In this document: piece by piece, positions 1 to 8,920 of the stretch | Layout of the letters: each line of letters starts with the position of its first letter | Position numbering within the stretch: position 1 is the first letter of the stretch | Assembly (NCBI GenBank): GCA_049322355.1 | Contig: JBMORG010000027.1 | Coordinates: forward strand, 310,001 to 374,000 | DNA: 64,000 nt | Reading direction: 5' to 3' | DNA from: 0-14-0-80-60-11 sp049322355 | Lineage (GTDB): Bacteria > Desulfobacterota > Desulfobaccia > Desulfobaccales > 0-14-0-80-60-11 | Position numbers and translations under genes: made by a program | Notes under the pieces: model-generated | Told to the model about the DNA's origin: nothing | Database searches by the model: none | What the model saw: the letters and a program-made list of their open reading frames with translations, nothing else

Positions 1-152
1 CAAAACAGAAGGGCAAGAAACCCAATTGGGCCGGAAACTGCCGGGTCATGTAGGTGACGTCCCGAAAGATCGGATAATTGAGGCTATAGAGCCTCCGTGG
101 AGGCCCCGATGAGGACCAGGGCCAGTTGGATTTTCCAGGTCCAAAATTTCAT
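1..152 (-). pseudogene. N-terminal fragment of a membrane protein, frameshifted, off the window edge
   Basis: Reading the minus strand from an ATG at 152 gives a start of the type MKFWTWKIQLALVLIG, a hydrophobic N-terminus, which hits TAG after 22 codons. Skipping one base near codon 20 opens a second frame that stays open to base 1 and continues in a protein-like way (LYSLNYPIFRDVTYM...). This looks like one integral-membrane protein gene with a 1-nt frameshift, either a real mutation or a base-call error. No good ribosome binding site lies before the ATG. Family not identified. Confidence 0.35.
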
Positions 153-252
153 TGAGATTCTAATATGAGAATGACCAATCTAACCGGGTAATAAGCAACA
201 ACTTTCGGTAAACGTTATAATCCAAACCTTTGTGGATGCGTCCAAATAATAT

Positions 253-288
253 AGGGAGGAAGGGAATCGATCAGTTCCCTTTCTCCCT
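253..288 (-). terminator. Probable terminator of prs
   Basis: A 14-base inverted repeat (AGGGAGGAAGGGAA at 253-266, TTCCCTTTCTCCCT at 275-288, 8-nt loop, one G-T mismatch) lies about 25 bases after the prs stop. On the minus strand it is followed by a U-rich ATATTATTT tract, so factor-independent termination of the prs transcript is likely, although the U run is imperfect. Confidence 0.5.
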
Positions 289-314
289 CTTCATTTCACT
301 GGAAAATCAACCCG

Positions 315-1277
315 TTAAAACTGAATTTCAAACAAAGAGCTGATGGAGTCTTCCTGGTGGATGCGCACAATGGCCTGGGCCAGGATGGGCGCCACAGAGA
401 GTTGGACGATTTTGGAAGACTTTTTGGCCGCCTCCGAAAGGGGGATGGTATCGGTAACCACCAGACGGTACAGAGGGGATTTGGCAATGCGGTCCACCGC
501 GGGCCCGGAGAGCACGGCATGGGTGCAGCAGGCGTTGACGTTATAGGCGCCGTTGGACATGATGACCTTGGAGGCTTCGCTCAAAGTGCCGCCGGTGTCG
601 ATGATATCATCTAAAATCACCACTTCCTTCCCCATAACCTCACCGATAAGATGCATGGCCTTGGCCTTGCCAGGGGCGTCCCGACGTTTATCGATGAGCC
701 CCAGAGTGGCTTCCAGGCGCTTGGCATAAGCCCGGGCCCGGGCCACCCCCCCGGCGTCAGGGGAGACAATGGCCAGATCGTTTTGAAAATTTTCCCGGAT
801 AAAGGGGATCATGATGGGGGAAGCGTAAAGGTTGTCCACCGGGATGTCAAAAAAACCTTGGATCTGGCCTACGTGCAGGTCCATGGTGAGAATGCGTTGG
901 GCGCCGGCAGTGGACAAAAGGTCGGCCACCAGCTTGGCGGTGATGGGTACCCGGGGGGCCACTTTGCGGTCTTGGCGGGCGTAGCCGAAATAAGGGATGA
1001 CCGCGGTGATTCGCCGGGCCGAAGCCCGTTTCACCGCGTCGATCATGATCAATAGCTCCATGAGGTTGTGGTTGGTGGGAGGGCAGGTGGATTGAATCAG
1101 GAAAACATCCCGGCCCCGAACATTATCACCGATCTCCACCCTAATCTCCCCGTCGCTGAAAGTGCTGACCATGGCTTGCCCCAGGGGCAGGGAGAGGTGC
1201 TGGCAGATTTTGTGGGCCAGTTCGGGGACGGAGTTTCCCGTAAAGATACGGATATTGTTATTGAGCGCAGCGTTCAT
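315..1277 (-). CDS. prs: Ribose-phosphate pyrophosphokinase
   Basis: Makes PRPP from ribose 5-phosphate and ATP in the cytoplasm, feeding purine, pyrimidine, His, Trp and NAD synthesis. The 320-aa length is normal for bacterial class I enzymes. Visible motifs are RQDRK at 101-105 (ATP/catalytic region), DLHVGQIQGFF at 133-143, the flexible-loop KRR at 197-199 and the PRPP loop DDIIDTGGTL at 223-232. It is the last gene of a minus-strand series, 57 nt after sfsA, and is followed by a likely terminator. Assignment is firm. Confidence 0.97.
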   Translation of the reverse strand: MNAALNNNIRIFTGNSVPELAHKICQHLSLPLGQAMVSTFSDGEIRVEIGDNVRGRDVFLIQSTCPPTNHNLMELLIMIDAVKRASARRITAVIPYFGYARQDRKVAPRVPITAKLVADLLSTAGAQRILTMDLHVGQIQGFFDIPVDNLYASPIMIPFIRENFQNDLAIVSPDAGGVARARAYAKRLEATLGLIDKRRDAPGKAKAMHLIGEVMGKEVVILDDIIDTGGTLSEASKVIMSNGAYNVNACCTHAVLSGPAVDRIAKSPLYRLVVTDTIPLSEAAKKSSKIVQLSVAPILAQAIVRIHQEDSISSLFEIQF

Positions 1278-1333
1278 AAATCATCCCGATTAACGCCTCA
1301 TGAGTACTCTGTGAGAAATTTGTTGCAAGCAAT

Positions 1334-2032
1334 TTATGTTAAATCAAAGGGGAGGGAGGACGCAAGGGTAATTTCCGGGGGATGAATTTTTTCCTGCAGA
1401 ACCATGATATTGACGCCTTTGGCGGCCACGTCGGCCAGCGCCTTGGCGTAGGCCGGGTCTATGGCGGCGGCGGGCCGCAATAGGCGGGCGTCGTCCCGCT
1501 GCACCACAAAGATGTTCCAGGCGTGGTGCCCCTGAGCCGCCAATTCCCTCAGGTGCTCCAAGTGGCGGCGTCCCCGGCTGGTCACGCCGTCCGGAAAGAG
1601 AGCTACCCCGTCCTCCACCCAGGTAACGCTTTTGATCTCCAAGAACAGGAGCCGGCCGTCTGCCTCTAAAACAAAATCCAGGCGGCTGCCTTGAGGAATG
1701 CTCACTTCGGCTCGAATCTTCCCGGGCACAGGAAAGCCAGGGAGGCTGCCTATGGCCAGGGCCTCGGCCACCAGACGGTTGGGGACCAGGGTATCGATGC
1801 AGATCCACCCCCCGGCACCCCGGGTGAAACGCCAGGTATAGTCGGTTTTGCGGCCCGGCCGGGCATCCTGGGTGAGCAAAATCTCCTGGCCAGGATGGGC
1901 GCAGCCGGTGAGGGCCCCGGAATTGGGGACATGGACCCAGACGCGGCGGCGGTCAGGCAACTCCACCAAGGCCAGGAAGCGTTGGCGGCGTTCCAGGAAT
2001 CGGGCTGAAATCAGGGGCGAAGAAAAACGCAC
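1334..2032 (-). CDS. sfsA: SfsA family protein
   Basis: Homologue of the sugar fermentation stimulation protein, a widespread family whose biochemical role remains poorly defined (the E. coli member was described as DNA-binding). The 232 aa include the family signatures VHVPNSG near residue 33, a central EIKSV stretch and FPDGVTSRGRRHL, which includes the usual charged cluster. The family normally has a HxPNxGRM-like first motif; here it reads NSGALTG. It lies between the outer-membrane-like gene and prs on the same strand. Confidence 0.88.
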   Translation of the reverse strand: MRFSSPLISARFLERRQRFLALVELPDRRRVWVHVPNSGALTGCAHPGQEILLTQDARPGRKTDYTWRFTRGAGGWICIDTLVPNRLVAEALAIGSLPGFPVPGKIRAEVSIPQGSRLDFVLEADGRLLFLEIKSVTWVEDGVALFPDGVTSRGRRHLEHLRELAAQGHHAWNIFVVQRDDARLLRPAAAIDPAYAKALADVAAKGVNIMVLQEKIHPPEITLASSLPFDLT

Positions 2033-2130
2033 TGGCGCCGGAGACCAGGGGGGCAGAATGCAGGCCGTTTGATTAAGTTCATTTAAAAAGGGAAGTACGT
2101 CTTATGAGGGGAGCTGATGGGGGCAAATGC

Positions 2131-2721
2131 CTAGAAAGCATACCAGACCCGGAACCAGTTTTGCAAATCCTTGCCTTGGTCCCGATTTCCGCTCTCCAAT
2201 TGGCTTTTTACCAGGAAACTCCATTTTCCCAGATCGTATTTGAGTTCGGGACCGACCCCCAAAAGCTGATTGGCCAGAGGGCGCTGAAACGCAAAGCCAT
2301 CCTCGGAAGGCCGGTATAGATAACTGTTCAGTCCAACCCGAAGGTTGGACAGCACCCGATAATCCACGGCATATTTCATGTATAGGGATGAGTTACCGAG
2401 GCGCGGTGGTTCGGCCCCGGACGGTTCCCGATTATAGCGGATGGAGATATTGAGTTCCAAATTGCGGGGCAGCGCGAGGGCGGCGTCGCCTTCCGGATTG
2501 AGCTTAAGAGAGGGAACGGCTTGAAGCCCTGGAAAATGTGAGCCGCCCGGCGTCAGGGGTTTTTCGCCGAACATCTGGGTTTCCAGGGAACTTGGTGCCT
2601 CTATGGAAAGGACAGGGAGTGGTCTGAAGGGATAGTCTCCAGCGGCCATTGCCGGAGAATAAATTGTTACCAGCAGCGAGAAAACTGCCACCAGCCAGGC
2701 TATCCCCCCTTTTGCCTGCAT
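2131..2721 (-). CDS. Exported, probable outer-membrane beta-barrel-like protein
   Basis: Not assignable to a named family. The 196 aa begin with a clear signal peptide (about residues 1-27, ending AMAAG). The mature part has alternating polar/hydrophobic strands such as LELNISIRYNRE, SLYMKYAVDYRV, LRVGLNSYLYRP and WSFLVKSQLES, and ends in an aromatic residue (WYAF), as many outer-membrane barrels do. The barrel would be small (about 6-8 strands). It lies between hemC and sfsA with roughly 90-nt gaps, so it may have its own promoter. Function unknown. Confidence 0.6.
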   Translation of the reverse strand: MQAKGGIAWLVAVFSLLVTIYSPAMAAGDYPFRPLPVLSIEAPSSLETQMFGEKPLTPGGSHFPGLQAVPSLKLNPEGDAALALPRNLELNISIRYNREPSGAEPPRLGNSSLYMKYAVDYRVLSNLRVGLNSYLYRPSEDGFAFQRPLANQLLGVGPELKYDLGKWSFLVKSQLESGNRDQGKDLQNWFRVWYAF

Positions 2722-2811
2722 TGCCGGACTCCCCCGATTACACTAAGCGAACATTCTTCACATGGAATTAATTTACACATTTTTTAGAGGATGTCAAGTT
2801 TAATGTTAAAA

Positions 2812-3744
2812 TCAAATGGATTTTCCATACAATGCGGACAGGATTTCCCGTCCGCCCCGGGCCAACAAACTGTCGGCCAGACTGCTTCCCAGATGGAAAG
2901 CCTCGGTCACGGGTCCGCTTAAGGAATCCCGCAAAAGTCGCCGGCCTTCCAGGTCGCTGATCAGGGCCTCCAACTGGAGAGAGTCTTCCTTTACCCGGCC
3001 CCGGGCTGCCACCGGCACCACACAGCCGCCCTCCAGCCGAGCCAGGAAGGCCCGCTCCGCAGTCACCGCCAAACGGGTGGGGGGGTCATCCAGAGCCGCC
3101 ACCAATTCCCGGATCCCAGGGTCCTGCGTGCGAACTTCCAGCCCCAGGGCCCCCTGGCCTACGGCTGGCAGCATGTCGGACTCGGGCACACAGCTGCGAT
3201 AGAGGTGGGACAACCCCAGGCGGTTCAGGCCAGCGGCAGCCAAGATGAGGGCATCCAGCCCCAGGCTCTCCATTTTTTTCAGGCGGGTGTCCACGTTGCC
3301 CCGGATGGGCACGACTTCCAGGTCTGGCCGGCTATGCAGCAGCTGCACCCGGCGCCTGAGGCTGCCAGTGCCGACACGGCCGCCGGGAGGAATCTCCGCC
3401 AGCGAGCCGTAGCGGGAGGAGATGAAGGCGTCCCGGCAATCTTCCCGGGGCGGCACCGCGCCCAGCATCAGGCCGTCAGGCACCTCTGCGGGCATGTCCT
3501 TGAGGCTGTGCACCGCCAAGTCCACCTGTTCCGCCAGGAGCGCCTCCTCGATCTCCTTGATGAACAGCCCCTTGCCGCCGATCTGGGCCAGGGGCACGTT
3601 TTGGATCTTGTCGCCGGTGGTCTTGATGATGACCAATTCGACCCGGCAACCGGGGTGGTGTCCGGAAAGCTGGGCTGCCACCCAGTTGGCCTGAGCCAGG
3701 GCCAGGGCGCTCCCCCGGGTGCCGATCTTAATAACTCTGGGCAA
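2812..3744 (-). CDS. hemC: Hydroxymethylbilane synthase (porphobilinogen deaminase)
   Basis: Condenses four porphobilinogens into hydroxymethylbilane in tetrapyrrole synthesis, serving haem, sirohaem and corrinoids. The 310 aa show the N-terminal IGTRGSALALAQ, the catalytic Asp in HSLKDMP (D83), the substrate-binding VGTGSLRRR at 124-132 and GNVDTRLKK, and the cofactor-binding Cys in EGGCVVP (C241), which carries dipyrromethane. It starts 6 nt after the FmdB-like gene. No other hem genes are in the window. Confidence 0.97.
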   Translation of the reverse strand: MPRVIKIGTRGSALALAQANWVAAQLSGHHPGCRVELVIIKTTGDKIQNVPLAQIGGKGLFIKEIEEALLAEQVDLAVHSLKDMPAEVPDGLMLGAVPPREDCRDAFISSRYGSLAEIPPGGRVGTGSLRRRVQLLHSRPDLEVVPIRGNVDTRLKKMESLGLDALILAAAGLNRLGLSHLYRSCVPESDMLPAVGQGALGLEVRTQDPGIRELVAALDDPPTRLAVTAERAFLARLEGGCVVPVAARGRVKEDSLQLEALISDLEGRRLLRDSLSGPVTEAFHLGSSLADSLLARGGREILSALYGKSI

Positions 3745-3750
3745 GAGGGC

Positions 3751-3975
3751 TTACCCGCATGTGCTGCAGGAACCGGCAGAGCAGCCGGCGCAGGAACTCT
3801 TGTTGCCGCTGGAAGTGGCGGTGAATTTATACCCCACCTTGGCGGCACAGGCGCTCATCAATTTTTCTACCTTGGTCTGGCCGCAGTGGGGGCATTCTAC
3901 CTCGGGGTCGGAGCCGAAGACCAGCTTCTCAAAGTCCTGGTTGCAGCTATGGCAGTGAAACTCAAAAATGGGCAT
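3751..3975 (-). CDS. FmdB-family zinc ribbon protein
   Basis: A 74-aa protein with two CxxC pairs (C8/C11 and C28/C31), the N-terminal zinc ribbon of the FmdB regulatory-protein family (PF09723), starting MPIFEFHCHSC. The C-terminus is a separate Cys-rich tail with five more cysteines (CAGCSAGSCSTCG). Such proteins are thought to act in regulation or nucleic-acid binding, without a settled function. AAGGAG precedes the ATG by about 11 nt. Tightly linked to hemC downstream. Confidence 0.85.
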   Translation of the reverse strand: MPIFEFHCHSCNQDFEKLVFGSDPEVECPHCGQTKVEKLMSACAAKVGYKFTATSSGNKSSCAGCSAGSCSTCG

Positions 3976-4015
3976 TATTTTGATATCTCCTTAAAACTCT
4001 TCATGGACTTAGATT

Positions 4016-4044
4016 GTAGGGGCGACCCGCCGGATCGCCCCTAC
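4016..4044. repeat. Intergenic palindrome, GTAGGGGCG type
   Basis: GTAGGGGCGA (4016-4025) and TCGCCCCTAC (4035-4044) form a 10-bp perfect inverted repeat with a 9-nt loop, in the short gap between the cyclophilin-like and FmdB-like genes. Related palindromes with the same outer GTAGGGGCG/CGCCCCTAC ends occur near 23421, 26433 and 44437. Confidence 0.7.
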
Positions 4045-4057
4045 TTCTTATTTTACC

Positions 4058-4435
4058 CTATTTTTTTTCGATGCGCACCGGGGCACCTTCCGGCACCAGT
4101 TTGAGGCAGCAGGGGTCGTCCATCACCCGGCCTACCAGGTTAACCGCACTGGCCGGCCGAATCTCACCGGGGACGCTGGTGGGGGTGAGGCCGAAGAAGA
4201 TGCAAAAAGCCCGGCCCGAGGGCCAATAACCCAAGTCTCCCACGTTCACCACCACTGCGGCGGTCTCGTCCAATTCCGCTACTACCTGGGGCACGGGAAA
4301 GTAGATTTCATCCCCCCAGAGTTGGGCGTGGCCGTCAATGGGCAGGGCGTCCGCCAGGGCTCTGGCGGTGGGGGAATCATCCAAAAAGCCACTGAGTTTT
4401 TGGTCACCTGCAGTTATGACGATATCGGTAGGCAT
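4058..4435 (-). CDS. Cyclophilin-like fold protein
   Basis: The 125-aa protein resembles the TM1367/DUF3830-type 'cyclophilin-like' family: LPIDGHAQLWGDEIYFPVP, a hydrophobic VVVNVGDLGYWPSGRAFCIFFG core and GEIRPASAVNLVGRV near the end. Members have the cyclophilin barrel, but prolyl-isomerase activity is not established. Its ATG overlaps the upstream stop by one base (TAATG), so it is translationally coupled to the deoxyhypusine-synthase-like gene. Confidence 0.7.
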   Translation of the reverse strand: MPTDIVITAGDQKLSGFLDDSPTARALADALPIDGHAQLWGDEIYFPVPQVVAELDETAAVVVNVGDLGYWPSGRAFCIFFGLTPTSVPGEIRPASAVNLVGRVMDDPCCLKLVPEGAPVRIEKK

Positions 4436-5385
4436 TATTTCTCCTCCATTGATTCGGTCACCATGGCCGCCAACAACGGAAATAACAACTCATGGTGTCC
4501 GGTTAGGGCGTAGCCTTGGCCCACTCCGGCGGTGGGGCGCCGCACCACGTTGGTGAGGGGCCGGTAATGCTGCATGAAATCCAAATTCACCGTAGTCAGG
4601 GGCGCCACCGGCTGGCCCAGGTTGCGTGCCAGGGTAACAGCTTTCAGGAAGACTTCCGGGATCACCACCGCAGAGCCCAGGTTGATGAAGACTCCATGGT
4701 CCAGTTCACTGACCAACGCCGCGAAGAGACGAAAATCCCGGTGGGTGGTGGCGCCCAAGGCTTCCGGGACCACGGACGGGTGCAGGTGGATGATGTCGGT
4801 GCCCACGGCCACGTGTACCGTGAGGGGCACCCTCAAAGCCGCCGCAGTCGCCACCAGGCTTAGATCGCGGTGGGGGAAAGAGCTTTCCAGGAGGCGCCGG
4901 CCTACGGCCTGGCCCAGACCCAGACCGTTTTCCCCGCCCCAGGCAATGGCGCCGTTTAAAAACTCCGCAGTTTCCTTGGCCATGCCGAAGGCCCCGCAGC
5001 CCAGGACCTCATCTACGTCCTCGGAGGTGCGGCCCACCATGGCCACTTCGGCGTCGTGGATGATGCCGGCGCCGTTTAAAGCTACACCGGTGATCAACTC
5101 CCGTTTCAGAAGGTCGATGAGCACCGGGTTTAAACCCACCTTGATGGGATGGGCTCCCATGCCCAGGAGGACCTGGCGGCCGGCTCGCCTGGCCCGAACC
5201 CAGGCCGCGGCCACCTCCCGCAAGGTTTCACCCGCCAGAATCCGGGGCAGGCGGTTCACAAAGTCCTTAAGGCTGCGCCCGGGTTCCCAAGGCTTGCCGA
5301 AACTTTGGCTGCTGACCTTGGAGTACCGCTGAGACAAACTATAAGTCTTGATGCCAGCCAAGGAAAGGGGCTCGAGTTTTTTCAT
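4435..5385 (-). CDS. Deoxyhypusine synthase-like protein
   Basis: The 316-aa product resembles bacterial proteins of the deoxyhypusine-synthase-like, Rossmann-type superfamily. Visible stretches are LLGMGAHPIKVGLNPVLIDL, GAGIIHDAEVAMVG and GTDIIHLHPSVVPEALG, compatible with NAD and polyamine-type ligand sites. Bacteria lack eIF5A, so another substrate is expected; speD at 20.6 kb shows polyamine metabolism is present. I choose the ATG at 5385 because GGAGG sits 5 nt upstream; the frame stays open 18 codons further. Coupled to the cyclophilin-like gene. Confidence 0.5.
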   Translation of the reverse strand: MKKLEPLSLAGIKTYSLSQRYSKVSSQSFGKPWEPGRSLKDFVNRLPRILAGETLREVAAAWVRARRAGRQVLLGMGAHPIKVGLNPVLIDLLKRELITGVALNGAGIIHDAEVAMVGRTSEDVDEVLGCGAFGMAKETAEFLNGAIAWGGENGLGLGQAVGRRLLESSFPHRDLSLVATAAALRVPLTVHVAVGTDIIHLHPSVVPEALGATTHRDFRLFAALVSELDHGVFINLGSAVVIPEVFLKAVTLARNLGQPVAPLTTVNLDFMQHYRPLTNVVRRPTAGVGQGYALTGHHELLFPLLAAMVTESMEEK

Positions 5386-5469
5386 CCGGCCCTCCAGGAT
5401 TTTGGGGTTTGGGTTCCGGGTTTGGTGAAAGCCTGCCAAAACCCGGAACCTTATGACCTAAAACCCGCT

Positions 5470-6054
5470 CTAAAATTTCTCCGGAAATAGAAGGAAATCC
5501 ACCAGGTCGCACAGCACATGGCCGATGGTAATATGGACCTCCTGGACCCGGGGGGTATGGCGGGACGGCACCGTCAGGGCCAGATCTGCGGCCGCGGCCA
5601 CAGGTCCGCCGTCCCGGCCGCTTAAGGCCAGGGTCTTGAGACCCAGCTCCTGGGCCGTTTCCAGACCCGCCACCACGTTGGGGGAATTGCCGCTCGTGCT
5701 GATGCCCCAGGCCAGGTCCCCGGGTTTTCCCAAGGCCCGGACCTGTTTGGCGAAAATCTCCCGAAAATCATAGTCGTTGCCCACCGCGGTGAGGATGGAA
5801 GTGTCGGTGGTCAAAGCCAAGGCGGCCAGGGGCGGCCGCTCCACCTGGAAGCGGTTGACGAATTCTGCGGCCAAATGTTGGGCGTCTGCGGCGGAACCGC
5901 CATTGCCGAAGATGAGCACCCGGCCTCCTGTTTTAAAAACCTGGGCCAGCATTTCGGCCGCGGCGGTCACCGACGGCCCTAAGGCCTCGAGAACCCGGCG
6001 TTTGAGTTCGATGGAGTCGGTGAGGGCCTCCCTAAACCGCATTTCCAGACTCAT
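5470..6054 (-). CDS. gmhA: Phosphoheptose isomerase
   Basis: SIS-domain enzyme converting sedoheptulose 7-phosphate to D-glycero-D-manno-heptose 7-phosphate, the first step to the LPS core heptose. The 194 aa contain GNGGSAADAQHLAAEF at 50-65 with the expected catalytic Glu (E64), the STSGNSPN phosphate loop, and the C-terminal EVHITIGHVLCD with its metal/catalytic His. The start is set at 6054 because GGAGG lies just upstream, inside the in-frame extension that would start at 6069. Confidence 0.93.
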   Translation of the reverse strand: MSLEMRFREALTDSIELKRRVLEALGPSVTAAAEMLAQVFKTGGRVLIFGNGGSAADAQHLAAEFVNRFQVERPPLAALALTTDTSILTAVGNDYDFREIFAKQVRALGKPGDLAWGISTSGNSPNVVAGLETAQELGLKTLALSGRDGGPVAAAADLALTVPSRHTPRVQEVHITIGHVLCDLVDFLLFPEKF

Positions 6055-6105
6055 ACTTCCTCCCATCAATTTTAAAACGGTGTGCTGCCCGTCCCGCCTG
6101 CGTTC

Positions 6106-8616
6106 TCAAGCCAGCAGCTTCATATACCGCACCGGGCTGAATTTAACGGTTTCCATCAAGGCCACCAGCTTTTTGGCCAGAGTCATAGCCTTAGAGTCCT
6201 GAGCTGCCCGGGCCGCCACTTCAGGAAAACGCTCCTGCATCAGGGCAAAGAGGAAATTCTGAGCTTCCGTGAGTTCCATGGTAAGAGGGATGTGACCCAC
6301 GAAACTTAAAAAGTCTTTCAGGCGGTTCACCGATTCCGCCTCGAAGGTCTCGGCCAGGTCCAGAAGGAGACGGTTCAGAATGCGCCCCAGAATTCGGGCC
6401 CCCTCATGGGTTTCCAGCTTCAATCCCATGAGCCGGGCATCAGCGATCACCTCCAAAATTTCTTCGGAGGTGGACAGGGAAGCGGGATTCGGCTCCATTT
6501 GGCGCAAAAGTTCCACCAGGCGTCGGTTTAGAGTGATTTCCCCCAGGGCGCGAAAGAGGCGCGGCATGGGCAGGCCGTCGGCGGCCATAGCCTTGAGCAG
6601 AGCCCGTGATTCTTCAAAACTGTGGGCTACCAGTTCCACTGCCTCCTCTTGGTTGGGGTGCAACAAATCGTGAAAAACTTGGAGTTTCTCCTCCTGAAAA
6701 ATATCATGGATGCTGTAGTAGTTTTCCCCCAGGCGCCGCACCATCATGGGGATCAGATCTTCGGGGGCGGCCTCCAGAACCCGGAAGAACTCATCCCGCA
6801 AGGCGAGGAACTCCTGGGGGGAAGGATGGGTCTGCACCTGGGTGCGATAGATGTAGCTTCCCAAATAGGCGGTAAAAAATGCCAGAGAGTGACTTTCTTG
6901 GGTGATGCCCGATGTCAGACGCAAACGCCCGGCGGCGAATTGCAGCGAGCCCTGGGTCTTCTCTTCCAGATCCGCAGGCTCGACCCGGTAGTGGTATATC
7001 CGGCTGGGGCACTGGCGTTCCCGGTTTTTTAGCCAGGAAATCACCCACTGGTTGGCCACCTTGGGGTAATCCGTTACGGCGGGCTTGATTCGTTTCTGGT
7101 AAATGGTAAGCCCGTTGCCTTCTGTGGGAATATTACTCACTGCCCGCTCCAGGACTTTCAGAAATGGAGGTTCCAGGGGCTCCGAGGCAAAATGCTGGCC
7201 CAACTGCAGGGCCCTTGCGGCATACTTGATCACTTGTAAGGATTCCAGGCCGGAAATGTCAGCGAAGAACCAACCGCAACTGGTATACATGAGCAGGGAG
7301 TGACGCTCCATCTCCAGGAGCAGCAGGGCCGGGACCCGGTCGTCCTCCTTCAGGCCTTCTCTTCCTTGCTGGGAGAAAAACCGCTCCAATACATCCGGGC
7401 CTCGATCCAGTATGACGTCGATGTAATGGTTGCGGGCCTGCCAGGGGTCTTGGAAGTATTTCCGGCCTTCGATTTCGAAAATGGCTGCCAGCTTGCCATT
7501 TAAAAAATCGAAAGATTCCCGCAAGGGGGCGCGCCAGCGCTGATTCCAGTTGGGCTGCCCCCCGGTGGAACAGCCGCAGTTCTCCTTCCAGCGTCCGACT
7601 CCATGGGCGCAGCTCCAGGAACTGCCTTCGCCTGAGGACCCCAGGAAGATTTCCACCTCCATTTTCGGGGGAGCCAGCTCCAGGAATGCCGGGTAATTAG
7701 TGAGTTGCAACCCCCTTTGGGGCATCACCTGAGTAAAAGCGTGAGCCATGGCCAGTTCCCCGAATTTCTTGTGATGCCCGTAATTCTCCCCGTCGGTGGC
7801 CACATTCAGAAGCTGAGGGCGGGGGATTTCCGGAGAGAAACCGCTTTCTAATTGGGCCACTACCCGGTAACTGTCCGCCAAAAGGTCTCCGAAACTGATG
7901 TCTGAAGCCACCTTGCCGTTGTAAAAAAACACGTCAATAAAGCGACGTTTCTGACCGGCGCCATCGGGCAAAAAGCAGCGGTAGGCCTGAGTGGTATCCA
8001 CAATCCCCTGGGCCGGGCTCCAGTCCCCCCCGGACAAGGGGCGCACCCGCTTGGCTTGATAAGGTGACAGAATAACGAACTTCATGCCATGATCAACCAG
8101 CGTGGTCAAGGTGGGATAATTCACTGCGGTTTCGGGAAGCCACATGGCTGCAGCGGGTCGCCGGAAACGGTATTCAAAATCCTTGAGACCCCAAATGACC
8201 TGGGTTTCCCGGTCCCGGTGATTGGCCAGGGGGAGAATAATGTGGTTGTAGCCCTGTGCGATGGCGTTGCCGTGTCCCCAGGCGGCCAGGCTCTGGGTGT
8301 CGGCTTCCAGGAGTTTGGCATAGGTGTCCGGCGCCTGCGCCTGCAGCCAACTCATGAGGGTTGGCCCGAAATTGAAACTGAAGTACCGATAATTATTAAC
8401 AATATCCATGATGCGCGCCTGGCCGTCGTAGATTCGGGCCGCGCCGTTGGGGCGATAGCACTCCGCAGTAATACGGGTATTCCAGTCATGGTAAGGGGCC
8501 GCGCTGGGCTGGACCTCGATCTGCTCGATCCAGGGATTTTCCCGGGGAGGTTGATAAAAATGGCCGTGGATGACCACGTACCCCCGGGGGGTAATTTTTG
8601 CCGATGGGTTATCCAT
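6106..8616 (-). CDS. Glycoside hydrolase family 57 protein with DUF3536 region
   Basis: An 836-aa cytoplasmic-looking protein (no signal peptide) with the GH57 N-terminal signature YVVIHGHFYQPPRENPWIEQ and an active-site-type TDGENYGHHKKFGE around residues 274-287, followed by a long helical C-terminus typical of DUF3536 fusions. GH57 enzymes are retaining alpha-glucan hydrolases or transferases, so a role in glycogen-like polymer turnover is plausible, but substrate cannot be read from sequence. It opens the minus-strand run, 51 nt before gmhA. Confidence 0.85.
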   Translation of the reverse strand: MDNPSAKITPRGYVVIHGHFYQPPRENPWIEQIEVQPSAAPYHDWNTRITAECYRPNGAARIYDGQARIMDIVNNYRYFSFNFGPTLMSWLQAQAPDTYAKLLEADTQSLAAWGHGNAIAQGYNHIILPLANHRDRETQVIWGLKDFEYRFRRPAAAMWLPETAVNYPTLTTLVDHGMKFVILSPYQAKRVRPLSGGDWSPAQGIVDTTQAYRCFLPDGAGQKRRFIDVFFYNGKVASDISFGDLLADSYRVVAQLESGFSPEIPRPQLLNVATDGENYGHHKKFGELAMAHAFTQVMPQRGLQLTNYPAFLELAPPKMEVEIFLGSSGEGSSWSCAHGVGRWKENCGCSTGGQPNWNQRWRAPLRESFDFLNGKLAAIFEIEGRKYFQDPWQARNHYIDVILDRGPDVLERFFSQQGREGLKEDDRVPALLLLEMERHSLLMYTSCGWFFADISGLESLQVIKYAARALQLGQHFASEPLEPPFLKVLERAVSNIPTEGNGLTIYQKRIKPAVTDYPKVANQWVISWLKNRERQCPSRIYHYRVEPADLEEKTQGSLQFAAGRLRLTSGITQESHSLAFFTAYLGSYIYRTQVQTHPSPQEFLALRDEFFRVLEAAPEDLIPMMVRRLGENYYSIHDIFQEEKLQVFHDLLHPNQEEAVELVAHSFEESRALLKAMAADGLPMPRLFRALGEITLNRRLVELLRQMEPNPASLSTSEEILEVIADARLMGLKLETHEGARILGRILNRLLLDLAETFEAESVNRLKDFLSFVGHIPLTMELTEAQNFLFALMQERFPEVAARAAQDSKAMTLAKKLVALMETVKFSPVRYMKLLA

Positions 8617-8920
8617 ATGCGCGCTCCATGCCGGAAAGGCGAGACAGAAATAATCCCGAAAATTCTACGCCTGAGCTTAATAATTATGAAATGGAAAAGC
8701 GGCTGATTTATGCCATAATAATGTGGGGGAAGAAGGGAGTCAATGACCGCCTCATCCGGAGGAAAATTTTCTGGGAATATCCATCGCCAGTTGGTCTAGG
8801 TGAAATCCTTTGTATTGGACACAGTGTGCCATGTCCTGTCTTAATGCCGGACAGGGTGGCCAGGATGTCAGGTGGAACCACTTAAAATTCCTTATTATTG
8901 AGGAATAGAGGAGGCAAGGG
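8617..8920. other. Divergent intergenic region
   Basis: Between the GH57 gene (minus) and the lysozyme fusion (plus). It must carry divergent promoters. It is AT-rich around 8680-8725 and has a short hairpin (CCTGTC...GACAGG, about 8836-8857). No gene seen. Confidence 0.5.
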
